A stretch of 64,000 nt of DNA from Candidatus Roseilinea sp. (GTDB lineage Bacteria; Chloroflexota; Anaerolineae; J036; Brachytrichaceae). Location of the stretch: contig AP024676.1 of assembly GCA_025998955.1 (NCBI GenBank), forward strand, positions 620,001-684,000, read 5' to 3'. The translations under genes and the position numbers were made by a program. This document shows, one piece after another, positions 45,191 to 53,704 of the stretch; position 1 is the stretch's first letter; each line of letters opens with the position of its first letter. The notes under the pieces were generated by a model. The model was not told the origin of the DNA and searched no databases. It saw only the letters and a list, made by a program, of their open reading frames with translations.

Positions 45191-46315
45191 ATGCAAGCAA
45201 CGCTACCCACTGCTCCGTCCTTCAACCGCGCTGCGGAACGCGCCCGCGTGCAGCAAGAGCGGCGCCGGAGCGCCATCATTGACTTCGTCGTCACGCTGGG
45301 CACGATTGCGCTGGCGCTGTTGTTCGGCTTCCTGGTGATGCTGATCGTCGGTAAAGACCCACTCCTGGCTTATTCGTCGTTGCTCAGCGGCCCGCTCAGC
45401 CGTAGCATTCGCGCCGGCCGCTGGATCGAAGACGCCACGACGCTCATCATCCTCGGGCTATCGGTGTCCATCCCCTTCCGCGCGCGGCAATTCAGCCTCG
45501 GCGCGCAGGGGCAGATGTTCATGGCCGCGATGGTTGCCGCGGTCGTCGCCATCTATGTGCCCATGCCGCCGGTTGTGGCTATCCTGCTGCCGTTGATTGC
45601 AGCAATGGTCGTCGGCTTTCTGGTCGGCCTGCTGCCCGGGCTGATGAAGGCTTACCTAAACGCCAACGAGATCGTCTCGACGCTGATGCTGAACGCGGTC
45701 ATCGTCCTGCTGTATGACTTTCTGCTGACCAATGTGTTTACGCCGCCGGGCTCGCAATCGCTGCGCTCGGAGCTGATTCAAGCCAACGCCATGTTGGCTC
45801 GGTTCACCGCCATTTTTGGCGTGAATCTGGGGCGGGCCAACCTGGCCGTGTTGTTTGCGGCGATCTTGGTGTTTGCTGTCTGGGTGTTGCTCAACCGAAC
45901 GCCGTTCGGCTACGAGATCCGCACCATCGGCGCAAACGAGAAATTCGCGCGCTATGGTGGGATCAACACGCGGCGCGCGATTGCGTTGTCGTTTGCCATC
46001 GGCGGCGCGATTGCGGCGGTGGCGGGCGTCCACCTGGTCCTAGGCGTGCACCAGCGTCTGATCCCCGGCATCGCGGCCGGGCTGGGCTTCGAGGGCATCG
46101 TGGTGGCGTTGCTGGCGCGCAACAACCCGTTGCTCATTCCGGTCACCGGCTTGTTCTACTCGTACCTGCGCGTGGGCGGCGACATCATGGAACAAGAAGC
46201 GGCGGTCGGCGCCGAGATCGTGCAGGTGATCCAGGCCGTGATCATCCTGCTGTTGACCGCGCAGGTGCTGGTGGACTACGTGAAGTCTCGCAATCAGCGC
46301 GTCCGCGAGTCGTGA
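45191..46315 (+). CDS. Nucleoside ABC transporter 1 permease A
   Basis: 374 residues with about 9-10 membrane helices of the BPD_transp_2 type (YufP/RbsC-like). Signature stretches are RARQFSLGAQGQMFMAAM, LMKAYLNANEIVSTLMLN and GYEIRTIGANEKFARYGGIN, the loop that contacts the ATPase. The start is 1 nt after the ATPase stop, so expression is coupled. It pairs with permease B. Confidence 0.93.
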   Translation: MQATLPTAPSFNRAAERARVQQERRRSAIIDFVVTLGTIALALLFGFLVMLIVGKDPLLAYSSLLSGPLSRSIRAGRWIEDATTLIILGLSVSIPFRARQFSLGAQGQMFMAAMVAAVVAIYVPMPPVVAILLPLIAAMVVGFLVGLLPGLMKAYLNANEIVSTLMLNAVIVLLYDFLLTNVFTPPGSQSLRSELIQANAMLARFTAIFGVNLGRANLAVLFAAILVFAVWVLLNRTPFGYEIRTIGANEKFARYGGINTRRAIALSFAIGGAIAAVAGVHLVLGVHQRLIPGIAAGLGFEGIVVALLARNNPLLIPVTGLFYSYLRVGGDIMEQEAAVGAEIVQVIQAVIILLLTAQVLVDYVKSRNQRVRES

Positions 46316-46344
46316 GACGCAGGACGCAGGACGCAACACCCAAC
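46314..46344. repeat. Heptad array between permeases of transporter 1
   Basis: GAGACGC, AGGACGC, AGGACGC, AACACCC, then AAC before the ATG. It starts inside the permease A stop codon and runs directly into the permease B start codon, leaving no ribosome site of the usual kind. Confidence 0.75.
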
Positions 46345-47292
46345 ATGGAACAAGCGCTTCAAGTGATCTTCAGTGCCACGTTCGTCGCCGCGGTGCTGCG
46401 CGTGACGACGCCGATCCTGCTGCCGGCGCTCGGCGGATTGATCGCCGAATTGGGCGGCGTAGCCAACATCGCGCTCGAAGGCATCATGCTGACCGCCGCC
46501 TGTGCCGGCGTGCTTATCAGCATCGCCACGCAGAGCGAGTGGCTGGGCTTGCTGGCCGGCGCGGCCATCGGTGTGTTAATGGCGCTGATGTTGGCCTTCT
46601 TTCACTTGAACCTGAAGGCCGACATCATCCTGGCCGCCATCGCCATCAACATCCTGGCTTCGGGTGGGACGATTTTCGTGGTCTTTTTGCTCACCGGCGA
46701 CAAGGGCAGCACCAGCGCGCTAGTGAGCAAGCAGATGCCGTTCGTGGAGATTCCGGTCATCAAGGATATCCCGCTCGTCGGGCCGATCCTCAGCGGCCAG
46801 AACTTGCTGACCTACGTTGCATTCATCGCCGTGGTGCTCGTGTCGGTCTTTCTGTACCGCACGCGGGCCGGCATCCATCTCCGGGCGGTCGGCGAGAACC
46901 TGGAGGCAGCGCGTTCGGTCGGGATCAACGTGCGGGCACAGCAATATCTGGCGCTGGCGCTCAGCGGGCTGCTGGCGGCGCTGGGGGGCGTGTATCTCAG
47001 CATGGGCTACGTCAAGTTCTTCGCCCGCGACATGACCGCCGGCCGCGGGTTCATCGCGCTGGCGGCCATCTTCCTCGGCGGCAAGACGCCGCTGGGGACG
47101 ATGATCGCCTCGCTGGTGTTCGGCGCCGCCGAAGCGCTATCGGTCCAGTTGGGTAACCTGCGCGTGCCGAATCAGCTCGTGCAGATGATTCCATACGTCG
47201 CCACGCTCGTCGCGCTGGTGGTGTATGCGATCGTGCAACGCCAGCGCGCCGTGGCCCGCCAGCGCAAGTTCCGCCAGACGCAGGCGGCCTAG
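46345..47292 (+). CDS. Nucleoside ABC transporter 1 permease B
   Basis: 315 residues, about 8-9 membrane helices, BPD_transp_2 type (YufQ-like). It contains GGVANIALEGIMLTAACAG, FHLNLKADIILAAIAINILA, GIHLRAVGENLEAARSVGIN and FARDMTAGRGFIALAAIFLGG. I start it at the ATG 46345; an in-frame GTG overlapping the permease A stop would add 11 residues encoded purely by heptad repeats. The ADP-ribosylglycohydrolase gene follows after 18 nt. Confidence 0.92.
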   Translation: MEQALQVIFSATFVAAVLRVTTPILLPALGGLIAELGGVANIALEGIMLTAACAGVLISIATQSEWLGLLAGAAIGVLMALMLAFFHLNLKADIILAAIAINILASGGTIFVVFLLTGDKGSTSALVSKQMPFVEIPVIKDIPLVGPILSGQNLLTYVAFIAVVLVSVFLYRTRAGIHLRAVGENLEAARSVGINVRAQQYLALALSGLLAALGGVYLSMGYVKFFARDMTAGRGFIALAAIFLGGKTPLGTMIASLVFGAAEALSVQLGNLRVPNQLVQMIPYVATLVALVVYAIVQRQRAVARQRKFRQTQAA

Positions 47293-47310
47293 CATCATCA
47301 ATCTTGTTTC

Positions 47311-48366
47311 ATGGTTGACGAATCGGCCTCCTCGCCCTCCTTGCGTTCCAAGATCTACGGCGGCATCTACGGCCAAGCGTTGGGGGATGCGTTCGGCATG
47401 CCGGCGCTGCTTTCTCCGGCGCAGACGCGTGCGCGCTTCGGCCGCATCACGGGCTTCGTCGCCGCGCCCGATGACCATCCGGTGCATGCGGGGCTGCCGG
47501 CCGGCCGCATCACCGACGACACCGAGCAGGCCATTTGGCTGGCCCGCGAGATCATCCGCGAAGGTAGCGTGACGCTCGAAGGCGCGGCGCGCGCCATCCT
47601 CGGCTGGTATGACGCGATCGGCGGCGATGATTGCGTCTTCGTCGGCCCGAGCACGCGGCGCGGCGTGGCGAAGATCCGCGCAGGGATAGACCTCCGACAG
47701 ACCGGCCTCGGCGGCGACACCAACGGCGCGGCCATGCGCGCTTCGGTTGTCGGCCTCATTCATCCAGGCGATGTCGAGGGCGCGGCGCGCGACGCTGCCC
47801 TCACCGCGCTGCCGACGCATAACACCGGCGTGGCCTGCGCCGCAGCAGCGGCCGTCGCCGGCGCCGTGGCGCGCGCGCTCGATCCGAACGCCGCACTGCG
47901 CGACATCCTCCAGGCCGGCATCGAGGCGGCCAAGATCGGCGAAGCGCTTGGTGCGCCCGCGCTGGGTGCTTCGGTGGCGCGACGGATTGAGTTTGCCGTC
48001 AGCCTGGCGCGTGATGAGATGGGCGACGAGTGCGATCGGATTCAAGCGATTTACGACCTGGTCGGCACCGGCCTGCCGGCCAGCGAGGCGGTGCCGGCGG
48101 CGATGGGCATCGTTGCGCTGGCCGATGGCGAGCCGGTGCGCGCAGCCATGCTGGCCGCCGAGTTATCCGGTGACGCCGACACCATCGGCGCAATGGCCTG
48201 CGCGGTGTGCGGCGCGTGGAAGGGCGTCGAGGCAATCCCGGCGGAAATGCGCGAGACGCTGCGCATGGCCAATCCTGACTACGACTTCGATGCGGTCGCA
48301 GAAGGGTTGTTCAGCTTGGCGCTGCAGAAGGGGCGTCATGACGCTGCGCTTGTTGGCAGTGATTGA
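47311..48366 (+). CDS. ADP-ribosylglycohydrolase family protein
   Basis: 351 residues of the all-alpha DraG/ARH fold with two metals. The ligand motifs are ITDDTEQAIW (Thr-Asp-Asp) and SGDADTIGAMACA (Asp-x-Asp-Thr), together with IYGQALGDAFGMP and GLGGDTNGAAMRASVVG. Members remove ADP-ribose from proteins or nucleic acids, or hydrolyse related N- or O-glycosidic ADP-ribose bonds. Here it closes a nucleoside-transport operon, which suggests a small ribosylated substrate rather than protein. No ADP-ribosyltransferase is encoded nearby. Confidence 0.88.
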   Translation: MVDESASSPSLRSKIYGGIYGQALGDAFGMPALLSPAQTRARFGRITGFVAAPDDHPVHAGLPAGRITDDTEQAIWLAREIIREGSVTLEGAARAILGWYDAIGGDDCVFVGPSTRRGVAKIRAGIDLRQTGLGGDTNGAAMRASVVGLIHPGDVEGAARDAALTALPTHNTGVACAAAAAVAGAVARALDPNAALRDILQAGIEAAKIGEALGAPALGASVARRIEFAVSLARDEMGDECDRIQAIYDLVGTGLPASEAVPAAMGIVALADGEPVRAAMLAAELSGDADTIGAMACAVCGAWKGVEAIPAEMRETLRMANPDYDFDAVAEGLFSLALQKGRHDAALVGSD

Positions 48367-48439
48367 GTCGGCTGGTTCAGGGCGTGCGGTGTTGCTCGAA
48401 GTGGCGATGATTCGATTGCGCCTTGCGTGGTGATCGCCG

Positions 48440-48934
48440 TCACCTCGGCTGCCTGAAGTAACGACGATAGCTGCGCCATAGGCCACCGTGGTAGCCTAGC
48501 AGGCAAACCGAGATGAGGATGGCGAACATGCCACCGATCAATCCGGCGATGATTTCCTCGGCGTCCCGTCTGCTCGACGCGGTGGAGAGTTCACCGCAGA
48601 TCAACATCTCACGCCAGGCAATCATAGCCGTAAAAGCTACGCCGAGGATCGTAAAGAATGCCAGATAAGGTTGCGACACCGGGGCCGGCGTTTCGTCTGA
48701 GCTGTCGCGCAGCAGAAGCCACCAAGAGATCGTCCACGCAATGCCGCCGACGACCAGAGTGGGCACGCTGAATAGCATGACCTGCCAGACATTCACCTTG
48801 GGAATCACGTTCCAGAAGTCATCCACCATGATCCCGAAGAGCAGGCGTGGCATGCTCCAGCACAAAAACAGCACGCCGAAATAGGCGGCCGTCAGGCCGA
48901 GGAAGGATACCGTCCTAAGTAAGCGTAGCCACAT
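48440..48934 (-). CDS. Small polytopic membrane protein of unknown function
   Basis: 164 residues with about four hydrophobic segments: LGLTAAYFGVLFLCW, VMLFSVPTLVVGGIAWTISWW, YLAFFTILGVAFTAMIAW and LIGGMFAILISVCLLGYHG. Short charged loops lie between and a basic tail (RSYRRYFRQPR) follows. I recognise no family. It lies 24 nt downstream of the SsnA-like gene on the same strand, so it could be co-transcribed with it. Confidence 0.65.
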   Translation of the reverse strand: MWLRLLRTVSFLGLTAAYFGVLFLCWSMPRLLFGIMVDDFWNVIPKVNVWQVMLFSVPTLVVGGIAWTISWWLLLRDSSDETPAPVSQPYLAFFTILGVAFTAMIAWREMLICGELSTASSRRDAEEIIAGLIGGMFAILISVCLLGYHGGLWRSYRRYFRQPR

Positions 48935-48958
48935 GGCAGTAACGTCATGAGGTGGTGA

Positions 48959-50308
48959 TTACATGCTCGCAACGCGTTTCCAGGCCCAATCGGCGGCTTC
49001 GCGCGCTTTGGCGACGATCTCCGCTTCGTCCAGCGTGAGTAAAGTCCGATTGGCCATGACGACCTGGCCGTTGCAAATGGTGTGGGTGACCATGCCGCCG
49101 TGGACGCCAAAGAGCAGGTGCCATGCAGCGTTCGCTTCGTTCAACTCCGTGAACGGCTTGTAGTCCACGAAGATGATGTCGGCCGGCGCGCCGATTTCCA
49201 GGGTGCCGCGCATCTCCGGCCAGAAGCACTGCGCGATTTTAGCGTTGTTTCGATACGCCATCTGAGCGACTTTGTCTGCGCCTATTGCGCGTGGATCGCG
49301 TGCGTGCACTTTGTGGAGCAAGTCGCACACTTTCATCTCGGCGAAGGCGTCGTTGGAGAAGCCATCGTTGCCCAGGCCAACGCAAATGCCGCGCTCGAGC
49401 ATCGCGTCCACGCGCGCGACGCCGACGCCGTTGTTCATGTTGCTGCGCGGCTGGTGGGTGACCTTGGCTTGATAGTTGGCCAGCACCTCCATCTCGCGCT
49501 CGCTGATGTGAACACAGTGCGCGCAGATCGTCTTCTCGCTCAGCGCGCGGTGGATCGCCAGCCGCTCAACCACCGATACGCGGTATCGGCGGTAGCTGTC
49601 GTCTTCGTCGGCTATGTCTTCGGCCACGTGCAGGTGGATCGGGATGCCAAGCTGCCGGGCCTTTTCGGCGCAGGCGTTGAGTGTATCGTTGCCAATAGTG
49701 AACGACGCATGGATGCCCATGGCTGCGGCGAGGTAAGGTGACCGGGCGCGCAGGGTCGAAATGGCGAACCGGACATTCTCCTCGATGCCACGTTTAGCGC
49801 CGTCGAGGCCGTTGCGATCGGTGACTTCGTAGCACAGCGCGGCGCGCAGACCGGACTGCTTCACGGCCTCGGCGATGGCGTCGAGCGAGCCTTCGATCGC
49901 GTTCGGGCTGGCGTGGTGGTCAATGAGCGTCGTCGTGCCGTGCTTGATGGCGTCCACCAGGCATACCAGCGCCGAATATTTCACACCTTCCAAGTCGAGC
50001 GCCCGGTCGAGTTTCCACCATAGTTTCTGCAGCACCTCCATGAAGCTGCGCGGTGGATCGCCGGGGATGGCCATGCCGCGGGCGAATGCGCCGTAGAAGT
50101 GTGTGTGTGCGCAGATGTTCGCCGGCAGAATGAGCTTGCCTTCCGCGTCCAACACCGGTCGGGTGCGCAATAGCTCGGCGTGGCGCAGTTGCAGTTTGTC
50201 CGTCGGGCCAATATCGGTAATCATCCCATCCAGCACGAGGAGCGCGCCGTTCTCGATCACGACGTTAGGTTCGGTCATCGTGATCACGGTTCCGTTGGTG
50301 ATGAGCAT
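48959..50308 (-). CDS. ssnA: SsnA-like aminohydrolase
   Basis: A 449-residue amidohydrolase close to the SsnA family. Metal site: CAHTHFYGAFARGM (HxH), His in IHLHVAED, His in ICAHCVHIS and Asp in GLGNDGFSND. WKLDRALDLEGVKYSALV and the FWPEMRGTLEIGAPADII C-terminus match the family. E. coli SsnA lies in a purine-degradation cluster with a PLP diaminopropionate lyase and carbamoyltransferase-like genes; here it lies between two nucleoside transporters. Substrate is inferred to be a purine base or derivative. AAGGGGAA precedes the ATG. Confidence 0.85.
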   Translation of the reverse strand: MLITNGTVITMTEPNVVIENGALLVLDGMITDIGPTDKLQLRHAELLRTRPVLDAEGKLILPANICAHTHFYGAFARGMAIPGDPPRSFMEVLQKLWWKLDRALDLEGVKYSALVCLVDAIKHGTTTLIDHHASPNAIEGSLDAIAEAVKQSGLRAALCYEVTDRNGLDGAKRGIEENVRFAISTLRARSPYLAAAMGIHASFTIGNDTLNACAEKARQLGIPIHLHVAEDIADEDDSYRRYRVSVVERLAIHRALSEKTICAHCVHISEREMEVLANYQAKVTHQPRSNMNNGVGVARVDAMLERGICVGLGNDGFSNDAFAEMKVCDLLHKVHARDPRAIGADKVAQMAYRNNAKIAQCFWPEMRGTLEIGAPADIIFVDYKPFTELNEANAAWHLLFGVHGGMVTHTICNGQVVMANRTLLTLDEAEIVAKAREAADWAWKRVASM

Positions 50309-50377
50309 AAATTCCCCTTGTCGAAAAACGAATCTACGCCAAGTATGGTGTCGAAATTGAAAGTCGCCAACGCGCGC

Positions 50378-50830
50378 TCAATCTGCATCGTCTATGTCTT
50401 CCATCAACTTCACGAAGCGGTCGCTGTGCGCGGTGAGTTCGCCGATCTCCAGCGCGTTCATCAGCCGGTCGCCGCTGGTCTGGATGAACGTGATTCGTCG
50501 CCAGCGCAGCGATGGGATCGGGCGGGGGAGGCGTTGCAGCGGGCCAAGCTGCATCTTGTAATATAGCTCGTGAGCGCGAGGATGATTCGGTTCATCCGGG
50601 AAAAGATCCACCCGCCGCACCAGTTCATGGCCGCGCACCTCGGCGTATTCATGGATCGCCCACTTTTCGTCGCCGAACTTCTCGGTGAGATAGAACGCCA
50701 GGTAATCGGCCAGATACTCGCTCGGTGCGTGCTTGACCGGGATGCGATACCAGTGATCCCAGCGCGCGATCTCCAGGTCGCGTGGATTGTTGATCAGGCA
50801 GACGAGGACGCGGGCTTCAGGCGGGATCAT
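50378..50830 (-). CDS. Unidentified protein at the end of transporter operon 2
   Basis: A 150-residue soluble protein. It starts MIPPEARVLVCLINNPRDLE and continues with ARWDHWYRIPVKHAP; later YKMQLGPLQRLPRPIPSLRWRRITFIQT contributes a basic, aromatic stretch. It has no signal peptide or membrane helix. Its ATG overlaps the permease stop (50827-50830), so it is part of the operon. I do not recognise the family; the WYRIP motif and basic strand hint at nucleic-acid or nucleotide binding only weakly. Confidence 0.65.
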   Translation of the reverse strand: MIPPEARVLVCLINNPRDLEIARWDHWYRIPVKHAPSEYLADYLAFYLTEKFGDEKWAIHEYAEVRGHELVRRVDLFPDEPNHPRAHELYYKMQLGPLQRLPRPIPSLRWRRITFIQTSGDRLMNALEIGELTAHSDRFVKLMEDIDDAD

Positions 50831-52122
50831 TGCTTCTCATACGGTTTCCCATCCGCTGCCGGCGGCGTGGTGCGGCCGATTAAGCCGGCCAGGGCGATCA
50901 TCGTCGCGATATAAGGCGCCATCAACAGAAATTGCGACGGGATGGGCACGTTGAGGATCGCCAGCCGGCTTTGCAACGAGTCGGCGAAGCCGAAGATCAG
51001 CGCCGCGCCGAACGCGCCGAACGGCGTCCAGTTGCCGAAGATCATCGCTGCCAGCGCGATGAAGCCGCGCCCGGCGGTCATGCCTTCGTCGAAGCGGCCG
51101 ACCGAACCGAGGGTGAAGTAAGCGCCTGCGAATCCTGCCAGCGCCCCGCTCAGCAGCACGGCCGTGTAGCGCGTGCGAAAGACGTTGATGCCCAGCGTGT
51201 CCGCCGCCTTGGGATGCTCACCGACGGCGCGCGTGCGCAGTCCCCAGCGCGTGTAGAAGAGCGCGATGTGGATGACGATGAGCAGGACGAACATCGCATA
51301 CGTGAAGAAGTTGTTGTCGAACAAAATCGGGCCGATGAGCGGGATCGCCGACAACACGGGGATCGGCTCCGAGCGAAAAGTGCCGGGATTGTTCAGTTGC
51401 GGGAACTCGCTCAGGAACTTGGCCGAGATGAAGCTGGTGATGCCGACCGAGAAGATGTTGATCACCGTGCCACTGATGATCTGATCCACCTTGTAGCGGA
51501 TGGATAGCACGCCGTGGAAGAGCGAGAGCAGCACGCCGGTGAGCACGGCAGCGGCCACGCCGACCCACAAACTGCCGGTCACGCTGCCGGCGATCGTGGC
51601 GACGAGCGCGCCGGAGAGCATCATGCCTTCGATGGCGATGTTGACCACACCCGCGCGTTCCGACATCACGCCCGACAGCGCGCCGAGCGTGAGCGGCACC
51701 GCGCGCAGCAGCGTGCTGTTGATCATCGCTGCCAGGTTGATGGACTTGTCGCCGGTCGCCCAGACCAGGAACGAGGCGATGAAGAACAGGATGATCAGCC
51801 CGAAGATGGCGTTGGTGGACTTGCCGAACCCGCGAATGAATTGATAACCGCCGATGAACAAGCACAGCGACGACAGCACGATCACCGTGGCCTGTGTGGG
51901 CACGACGAGGTCGCCCAAACGGAAAGCTGCCGTCCGGCCGGTGTTCAAGCCAAAGGTGCTCACCGCCGCCGGATCGGCGTTCACCGCGAAGAGCGCGAAC
52001 CCGGCGAAGCCGAGCAGCACCATGAGGATGCCGATGATGCGATGGCGCCGGCGCTCGGCCATGGCCGCCAGTTGCGCCTGCGTGTAACGCGGGGTCGTGG
52101 TCGGAAGAGTTGTCGCTGCCAT
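50827..52122 (-). CDS. Nucleoside ABC transporter 2 permease B
   Basis: 431 residues of the BPD_transp_2 type. It is longer than its partner in system 1 because it has an extra N-terminal segment with two additional helices (IIGILMVLLGFAGFALFAV, TVIVLSSLCLFIGGYQF). The core includes LGALSGVMSERAGVVNIAIEG, YKVDQIISGTVINIFSVG, LRTRAVGEHPKAADTLGIN and FDEGMTAGRGFIALAAMIFG. The Met at 52122 is chosen because the upstream in-frame Met lies in the heptad array. Confidence 0.92.
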   Translation of the reverse strand: MAATTLPTTTPRYTQAQLAAMAERRRHRIIGILMVLLGFAGFALFAVNADPAAVSTFGLNTGRTAAFRLGDLVVPTQATVIVLSSLCLFIGGYQFIRGFGKSTNAIFGLIILFFIASFLVWATGDKSINLAAMINSTLLRAVPLTLGALSGVMSERAGVVNIAIEGMMLSGALVATIAGSVTGSLWVGVAAAVLTGVLLSLFHGVLSIRYKVDQIISGTVINIFSVGITSFISAKFLSEFPQLNNPGTFRSEPIPVLSAIPLIGPILFDNNFFTYAMFVLLIVIHIALFYTRWGLRTRAVGEHPKAADTLGINVFRTRYTAVLLSGALAGFAGAYFTLGSVGRFDEGMTAGRGFIALAAMIFGNWTPFGAFGAALIFGFADSLQSRLAILNVPIPSQFLLMAPYIATMIALAGLIGRTTPPAADGKPYEKQ

Positions 52123-52136
52123 CAATCCAGGTTGCA

Positions 52137-52185
52137 GATTTGAGTTCTCAGTTCTCAATTTTCAATTTTCAATTCTCAATTTCAG
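52137..52185. repeat. Heptad array between permeases of transporter 2
   Basis: Seven units: GATTTGA, GTTCTCA, GTTCTCA, ATTTTCA, ATTTTCA, ATTCTCA, ATTTCAG. AT-rich in contrast to the surrounding genes. It starts about 14 nt from the permease B start and its last unit overlaps the permease A stop, the same position as the different array in transporter 1. Confidence 0.85.
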
Positions 52186-53630
52186 CGTCCCCATCCTCGC
52201 GTGAACACCACTTCGCCTTCGCGCGGCTTGACGATGCGGTAGATCGCCCGGATGATGCCCGGCGCGGCCATGAAGGCGATCACCAGCGCCTGCACGACGA
52301 TGATGATGTCTATCGGTATCTGGGCGACGTTCTGCATGCGCGTGCCGCCGCTGCGCAGCGTGCCGAACAACAGCGCCGCCAGCACCACGCCGAACGGGTG
52401 GCTCCGGCCAAGCAGCGCCAGCGCGATGCTGTCGAAGCCGTAGCCGGATGAAAATGCGTTGGCCAGGTTGTAATTCACGCCGAGCACCTCGTTTGCGCCG
52501 GCCATGCCCGCCAGCGCGCCCGATAGGCACATCGCCAGGATGATGTTGAACGCGATGTTCATGCCGGCGTAGCGCGCCGCGTTCGGATTCGCGCCCACCG
52601 TGCGTATCTCGAACCCCCATCGCGACTTGAACAGGAACCACCAGACGAAGGCCGCCATGCCGAGCGCGATGAAGAACCCCAGGTGGAAGCGAATCGGGTC
52701 GGGGAAGAAACGCGGCAACTGCGCCGCCTCGGCAATGAACGGGCTGACCGGCACCGCGCCCGGCCGCTTCATCGGTCCGTTCAGCAGCCACTCGCTCAGC
52801 CGGAAGGCGATGTAGTTCATCATGATCGTGTTGATCACCTCGTGTGCGCCGACCCGCGCTTTGAGGAACCCGGGCACGAATCCCCACAATGCGCCGCCCA
52901 ACGCGCCGGCGCCCAGCGCCAGCGGGATGTGCACGATCGCCGGCAGGCCGGTGAGCGAGTAGCCGACGAAGACCGAGGTGAGCGCGCCGATGAACAACTG
53001 TCCTTCCGCGCCGATGTTGAACAGGCCGCAGCGGAAGCCGAGCGCCACGGCCAAGCCGGCGAAGATATACGGCGTGGACGCGACCAGCGACTCGGAGATC
53101 GGGTAGAACGCCAGGGCCAAGGCCCGTGCGTCGCCACTTTGCAGCGCGGCGATGATCTGCGCGGGGTTGCCGAGCGAGCCTTCGAGCAGCGCGCCGTATG
53201 CGCTGATGACCGCGCTCCACGCCAGCGCGAGCACATGGCCGAAGCCGATGATCACCAACAGCCCGATCACGGCGACGAGGGTCAGCACGACGGCGATGAG
53301 GTTGAACCAGCGCGACTGGCGTCCGGTCGCCGCGAACCCCAGGCGGTTGAGGATGATCTCTGGCCGGCGGCTGATGGCGATGCCGCCGACGAGTACAACG
53401 GCGGTCAAGATCAGCAGCCCGTAGCCGATCGGGTTCAGCCGGCGGCTCGTATCGGCTAACGCTTCGAGCACCTTGAAGTCGCTCAGCGCGATGATCAACC
53501 CGCCGACGACGAACGCCGTGAAGAGCGCCAGCGCCGGCAATTGCACCGCTTCCCAGATGCGCCGCCACAGCGACCGGCGCTGCGCCTCCGTGATCGGCGG
53601 GAGGATCTCTTTCAGCACGGACTCTGCCAT
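52182..53630 (-). CDS. Nucleoside ABC transporter 2 permease A
   Basis: 482 residues of the BPD_transp_2 type with a long N-terminal extension of three to four helices before the conserved core. Core motifs are FRCGLFNIGAEGQLFIGALT, FLKARVGAHEVINTIMMNYI, GFEIRTVGANPNAARYAGMN and SSGYGFDSIALALLGRSHP. I prefer the second Met (53630) since GGGAGAG lies 6 nt before it; a Met 15 nt upstream is also possible. It is 74 nt downstream of the ATPase gene. Confidence 0.92.
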   Translation of the reverse strand: MAESVLKEILPPITEAQRRSLWRRIWEAVQLPALALFTAFVVGGLIIALSDFKVLEALADTSRRLNPIGYGLLILTAVVLVGGIAISRRPEIILNRLGFAATGRQSRWFNLIAVVLTLVAVIGLLVIIGFGHVLALAWSAVISAYGALLEGSLGNPAQIIAALQSGDARALALAFYPISESLVASTPYIFAGLAVALGFRCGLFNIGAEGQLFIGALTSVFVGYSLTGLPAIVHIPLALGAGALGGALWGFVPGFLKARVGAHEVINTIMMNYIAFRLSEWLLNGPMKRPGAVPVSPFIAEAAQLPRFFPDPIRFHLGFFIALGMAAFVWWFLFKSRWGFEIRTVGANPNAARYAGMNIAFNIILAMCLSGALAGMAGANEVLGVNYNLANAFSSGYGFDSIALALLGRSHPFGVVLAALLFGTLRSGGTRMQNVAQIPIDIIIVVQALVIAFMAAPGIIRAIYRIVKPREGEVVFTRGWGR

Positions 53631-53704
53631 CAGTCGCTCTCCCATTGTGATGTGGTGATGTCGGATTCGCTTTTGGCGGGCTTGCGCGCCGGCGCGCGTT
53701 CGAT

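Noticed and set aside
47311-48366. ADP-ribosylation toxin-antitoxin (DarTG-like) or DraG/DraT pair
   Set aside because: No transferase or toxin gene is adjacent; neighbours are nucleoside permeases and an aminohydrolase.
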